A DNA stretch of 40,309 nucleotides, taken from IMG/VR virus record IMGVR_UViG_3300046477_000426, positions 1-40,309 of that record. One strand, written 5' to 3'. Under the pieces are notes generated by a model. That model saw nothing but the letters and a program-made list of their open reading frames with translations, was not told the DNA's origin and did no database searches. The position numbers were made by a program, and so were the translations under genes. The DNA is from a virus. Position 1 is the stretch's first letter; each line of letters begins with the position of its first letter. Positions 37,737-40,309 of this stretch are shown in pieces.

Positions 37737-37948
37737 GTGTTCCCCGCAGGCGCGGGGATGACCCGTGTGCATGGCCTGCACCATTGGCGCTGTCGTTGTG
37801 TTCCCCGCAGGCGCGGGGATGACCCGGGGAGTGCCGAGGCGAAGGTGTGCTGGATTGCGTGTTCCCCGCAGGCGCGGGGATGACCCGACCCGGGAGCAAT
37901 GCGATGTTGAAGATCGCATCGCGTTCCCCGCCGTGCGGGGATGACCAA
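37737..37948 (+). CRISPR. Right mini-CRISPR array, type I-E-like, three spacers
   Basis: Repeats 37737-37765, 37798-37826 and 37859-37887 are identical 29-mers: a GTGTTCCCCGC half, loop AGGC, GCGGGGATGACCCG half. The CCCCGC/GCGGGG stem and 8-nt ATGACCCG handle are type I-E features. Spacers S1 37766-37797 and S2 37827-37858 are 32 nt. S3 runs 37888-37920. The last repeat 37921-37948 is degenerate with a 3-base loop, as at a leader-distal end, so the leader is at the left. S2, read on the complement, encodes NPAHLRLGTP, the HNH_3 homing-endonuclease signature. It stands alone in the gap between scaffold and capsid and uses no cas genes of the window. Confidence 0.95.
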
Positions 37949-37949
37949 G

Positions 37950-37986
37950 GGGCAGGCGCCAGCCCCGCAGGACTGGCGCCCTGCCC
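37950..37986 (+). terminator. Strong hairpin directly after the right array
   Basis: A 13-bp stem (37950-37962 with 37973-37986, one bulged C) with a 10-base loop of CCCCGCAGGA. The loop reproduces nine bases of the array repeat (CCCCGCAGG). No T-run follows, so it may cap the pre-crRNA or terminate with Rho. Confidence 0.5.
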
Positions 37987-38341
37987 TACCGCCGACGTAT
38001 GGTGATGATCTTGAGGAACTTGTGATGTCCTACCGTCACATTGCTCCCTTGGAGATGCCGGGCAGGCCATTCCTGTCCGGCGTTTCTCGTTTAGCCGCTT
38101 GACGACGCCGTATCCACACCCGTAGCGTGCCCCCGTCGCCCGAAGGAGTGCTTGCACCAACCGGTAGGGCGAGACGTGACGTCGCAGGACGACCAAGCCG
38201 GCTATCGGCACGCAGCGCAGTCGGGATACCGACCAAGCAGCTAAACGCCCGAGTAGCCTCCAGTCAGATCCATTGCGAACCAGCAATTTTGGTTCAACCG
38301 GCACCAGGCGCCCAGCGCCGTGCTAAGCAATGGAGTAGACC
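37987..38341. other. Non-coding gap before the capsid gene, with a possible two-peptide leader
   Basis: About 355 bases without an established gene. Two tiny frames, an 8-codon MVMILRNL (37999-38025) and a 25-codon frame starting MSYRHIAPLEMPGRPFLSG (38025-38102), overlap by TGATG and have an AGGA site, so a small leader is possible but weakly supported. A hairpin GGCGC-CCA-GCGCC sits at 38307-38319 and a GGAG ribosome site precedes the capsid ATG. The rest could be a leader or a landing zone for acquired sequence. Confidence 0.5.
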
Positions 38342-39325
38342 ATGGCCGTTCCCGCACAGGGAGCCGCACCTGCAGGCACTTATATCGAGACAGCGGCTGT
38401 TGGTGTTCGCGAGGATCTTGCGGATATCATCTATCGCATCGATCCCGACGAGACACCGCTCGTGTCAAGTTGTTCCAGGGTCGGTTCCAAGCAAGTCCTG
38501 ACCGAATGGATCGTGCAGGAACTCAACCCGGCCGCAGATAACGCCCAACCCGAGGGCTTTACCGCGGTCATGCAGGCGGTGATCAAGCCAGTAAGACTGA
38601 ATAATGTCTGCCAGTTGCTGGCACGCACTGTCGGGGTATCGAATACGCTCCGCGTCGTGGACGTGGTCGGGGGGGAAGACGAGTATAACAGGAATATGAT
38701 TTTGAGGGGCATGGAGGTTAAGCGCGACCTCGAACTGGCGGTAACGTCCCCGCTGGTGCGCACCATCACCGACCCGAGGCATATGAGCGGCTTGCCCTGC
38801 TACACCAACTTCGGCGCACGCGGCGCCGGCGCCGGCGTCATGCCGATCGGTGACGGCTCCAACGCAGGCACCGCAGGCACCCCCTACGATCTCACCCTCG
38901 CCGTGGTGAACACCGCCGTGCAGCAATGCTGGCAGGCAGGGGGTAATCCGACATTGGCGATCATGTCGGGGAATATTAAGAATTACTTCGCGACATTGTC
39001 GCAGGGTGGGACCGGCAACCCAATCGTCGCCCAGAACATCGTCCAGGCGTCACCCACCGGCGAGATGACCATCCAGGGCGCGGTCGACGTGTACCGCACT
39101 AACTTCGGGACGATACAGTTGGCGCCCGATCGCTTCATGCCAGCGCATCAAATCCTGCTTGTATCTACGGACTATGTCGAGATGGCACCGTTGCCAGAGC
39201 GCGATATGATCCAGCAGGATTATGCCCAAACTGGGGACAACTCACAGGGTGGTGTGGTTTTCGAAGGATGCATCCGGCCTACAGCGCCTAAGGCCCACGC
39301 GACGATCTTCGATCTTAATCAGTAG
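38342..39325 (+). CDS. Major capsid protein (SU10-type HK97 fold)
   Basis: 327 aa. The opening TYIETAAVGVREDLADIIYR, IDPDETPLVSSCSRVGSKQV, LTEWIVQELNP matches SU10-type major head proteins. A central helix VGGEDEYNRNMILRGMEVKR and an A-domain with MSGNIKNYFATLSQGG, NPIVAQNIVQASPTGEMTIQ, VDVYRTNFGTIQLAPDRFMP follow. Preceded by a GGAG site and the scaffold gene, and followed by a mobile homing nuclease. Forms the icosahedral shell. No maturation protease gene is evident nearby. Confidence 0.92.
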   Translation: MAVPAQGAAPAGTYIETAAVGVREDLADIIYRIDPDETPLVSSCSRVGSKQVLTEWIVQELNPAADNAQPEGFTAVMQAVIKPVRLNNVCQLLARTVGVSNTLRVVDVVGGEDEYNRNMILRGMEVKRDLELAVTSPLVRTITDPRHMSGLPCYTNFGARGAGAGVMPIGDGSNAGTAGTPYDLTLAVVNTAVQQCWQAGGNPTLAIMSGNIKNYFATLSQGGTGNPIVAQNIVQASPTGEMTIQGAVDVYRTNFGTIQLAPDRFMPAHQILLVSTDYVEMAPLPERDMIQQDYAQTGDNSQGGVVFEGCIRPTAPKAHATIFDLNQ

Positions 39326-39375
39326 ATCGTAACAAACCTGTTGTCTAGGGGCTGAAATGGTGTATAACCTCTGGT

Positions 39376-39948
39376 ATGAGAAAAGGCATACCTTGGCAAG
39401 ATCGCCTGGTCGAGAACCGGGAGACCGGTTGTTGGCTGTGGACTGGCGCAATCGGGGATTTTGGATACGGACAGGTCACGATCCGCTACCGGCGCCACAG
39501 AGTGCATCGCCTGGCCTGGGAGGACGCCTACGGGCCAATCCCAGACGGGATGCAAGTCTGTCATCACTGCGATGTGCCGGCCTGCTGCAACCCAAGGCAT
39601 CTCTTCTTGGGCACCCAACAGGACAACATGCACGACGCCCTGAACAAGAGTCGCTTCAAGGGCAACGCTCATCTCAACAAGCAGAAGACCCATTGCCCGA
39701 AGGGTCATCCGTACGACGAAGAGAACACGCTGATCGCCAACGGCAAGCGCCACTGCCGGGAGTGCATGCGGATCTATGCTCGGGCCTACAAGGCAGCGCG
39801 CAAGACGCCCAAGCAGGAAAAGCAGCCGCAGACCCATTGCAAGCGTGGTCACGAGTTCACGCCAGAGAACACATACGTCCACAACGGAATACGCAACTGC
39901 AAGGAATGCCAGCGGCAGCGTGTGAGAGATCATCGCGCCAATCGGTAA
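39376..39948 (+). CDS. HNH_3 homing endonuclease with tandem zinc ribbons
   Basis: 190 aa. Catalytic core: HRLAWEDAYGPIPDGMQVCH, HCDVPACCNPRHLFLGTQ with the HNH_3 signature CNPxHLxLGT. Two C-terminal zinc-ribbon-like copies follow: CPKGHPYDEENT with CREC, and CKRGHEFTPENT with CKEC, resembling the target-site modules of phage free-standing homing nucleases. It sits between the capsid gene and the next structural gene without its own ribosome site, as such elements do. It carries the same signature motif as spacer 2 of the right CRISPR array, at 39587-39618. Confidence 0.88.
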   Translation: MRKGIPWQDRLVENRETGCWLWTGAIGDFGYGQVTIRYRRHRVHRLAWEDAYGPIPDGMQVCHHCDVPACCNPRHLFLGTQQDNMHDALNKSRFKGNAHLNKQKTHCPKGHPYDEENTLIANGKRHCRECMRIYARAYKAARKTPKQEKQPQTHCKRGHEFTPENTYVHNGIRNCKECQRQRVRDHRANR

Positions 39949-39964
39949 TTCTGGCGGTCAGCCG

Positions 39965-40288
39965 ATGACCGACAGACCGTTCTTTGAGTCCTGGAACCCG
40001 GTAACGCAGCGGTCAACCGAGATCGTGACCGATGCGGAAACCGGGCTTCCGGTCATCATCACCTCGCAGAACACGCGCCCCATTGTCGAGAGCGCCAAGC
40101 AACTGGCGTCCAACTTCGACAAACACCGGCCGAACCCTGACGGCATCACCCATGTCGCGCGCATCCCGATGGTGATCTGGCAGCAACTCCAGAAGCTCGG
40201 CATCACGAAAGACCAGAAAGCGCTCAACGCGTGGTTGGACGAGAGAGACAACCGCGTGTTCAGGACCGACGACGGACGACGCATCTAA
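39965..40288 (+). CDS. Capsid-adjacent conserved protein (107 aa)
   Basis: 107 aa, TDRPFFESWNPVTQRSTEIV, then ITSQNTRPIVESAKQLASNF and GITHVARIPMVIWQQLQKLG and a FRTDDGRRI end. In my experience similar proteins follow the major capsid gene in podoviruses of this kind. Function is not established; a minor capsid or head-completion protein is the best guess. The gene runs to the end of the window; the next gene restarts at 40300, which is the same as the first gene at 47. Confidence 0.7.
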   Translation: MTDRPFFESWNPVTQRSTEIVTDAETGLPVIITSQNTRPIVESAKQLASNFDKHRPNPDGITHVARIPMVIWQQLQKLGITKDQKALNAWLDERDNRVFRTDDGRRI

Positions 40289-40309
40289 AGGAGACCACCA
40301 TGGCCAGCC
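40254..40309. repeat. Right copy of the terminal overlap
   Basis: Matches positions 1-56 with one difference (A at 40297 against G at 44). It contains the end of the gene at 39965 and the ATG and first codons of the first gene, here starting at 40300. Confirms circularity and means that gene is represented twice, once partially. Confidence 0.85.
40300..40309 (+). CDS. Partial duplicate start of the first gene
   Basis: The first ten bases of the coding sequence at 47-415 recur here because of the terminal overlap. They are not a separate gene and should be merged with it in a circularised annotation. Confidence 0.8.

Noticed and set aside
36534-37919. A 461-codon open frame on the - strand across the scaffold gene and right array
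   Set aside because: It is antisense to a credible scaffold gene and includes CRISPR repeats in its translation. GC-rich DNA creates such long shadow frames; it lacks a ribosome site.
36438-37948. Accompanying cas genes or an obvious anti-CRISPR protein
   Set aside because: No nuclease/helicase (Cas3), Cascade subunit, Cas1 or Cas2 features appear anywhere in the window, and no small protein can be called an Acr from sequence alone.
37663-38304. A 213-codon - strand frame across the right array and gap
   Set aside because: Part of its translation comes from CRISPR repeats; the rest is a plausible-looking but unsupported Arg/Leu-rich peptide without ribosome site.
38260-38306. tRNA-like GGTTCAACC with following CACCA near the capsid leader
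   Set aside because: No acceptor stem, D-arm or anticodon arm can be folded around it.

Overview
The window is one essentially complete, circularly assembled genome of a small podovirus-like phage. The last 56 bases repeat the first 56 with one mismatch, giving a unit of about 40.25 kb. GC-rich composition, a GcrA-like DNA-binding protein and a PEP-CTERM protein suggest a high-GC alphaproteobacterial host (inference). The virion genes (SU10-type major capsid, large portal, adaptor, nozzle, several ejection proteins) point to a short-tailed phage. A CI-like repressor between divergent early operons points to temperate ancestry, but no integrase and no classical endolysin are recognisable.

Layout, read circularly. 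(1) Late block, + strand, about 30.3 kb through the circle junction to 15.48 kb: small HTH proteins, large terminase, portal, scaffold, major capsid, HNH homing endonuclease, a paired Ig-like accessory locus, adaptor, a spike and two S74-chaperone tail fibres, nozzle, and a run of ejection proteins interrupted by a SAM methyltransferase and a PAPS-reductase-like protein. (2) Left early operon, - strand, 19.1 to 15.5 kb: small ORFs, Gp157-like protein, RecT annealase, DUF551-like protein and a small membrane protein. (3) Immunity region, 19.4 to 19.95 kb: repressor, terminator and three similar palindromic operators, each just downstream of a TTGAC -35 box. (4) Right early operon, + strand, 19.95 to 25.4 kb: Cro-like regulator, VRR-NUC nuclease, a protein resembling the IS110 transposase C-terminal domain, a DUF1376 initiator-like gene with an embedded iteron origin, HNH nuclease and a NusG/RfaH-like protein. 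(5) Accessory region, 25.4 to 30.3 kb: a 0.6 kb non-coding stretch, small membrane proteins, a DNA methyltransferase, a PEP-CTERM protein and unknown small proteins.

The standout feature is a pair of miniature type I-E-like CRISPR arrays flanking the scaffold gene and pointing outwards, with no cas genes in the window. The right array (37737-37948, + strand) has four repeats and three spacers. The left (36438-36527, - strand) has two repeats and one spacer. Repeats are 29 nt (the last right one 28) and spacers 32 nt (the last right one 32 or 33). The left spacer matches this phage's own portal gene at 25 of 32 positions. Most differences fall at synonymous codon positions or in one variable codon, and the matching site is preceded by AAG, the canonical I-E PAM. 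Spacer 2 of the right array encodes, on its complement, the HNH_3 homing-endonuclease signature. The simplest reading is that the phage supplies crRNAs to a resident host I-E Cascade and aims them at related competing phages, while mismatches including seed positions spare its own genome.
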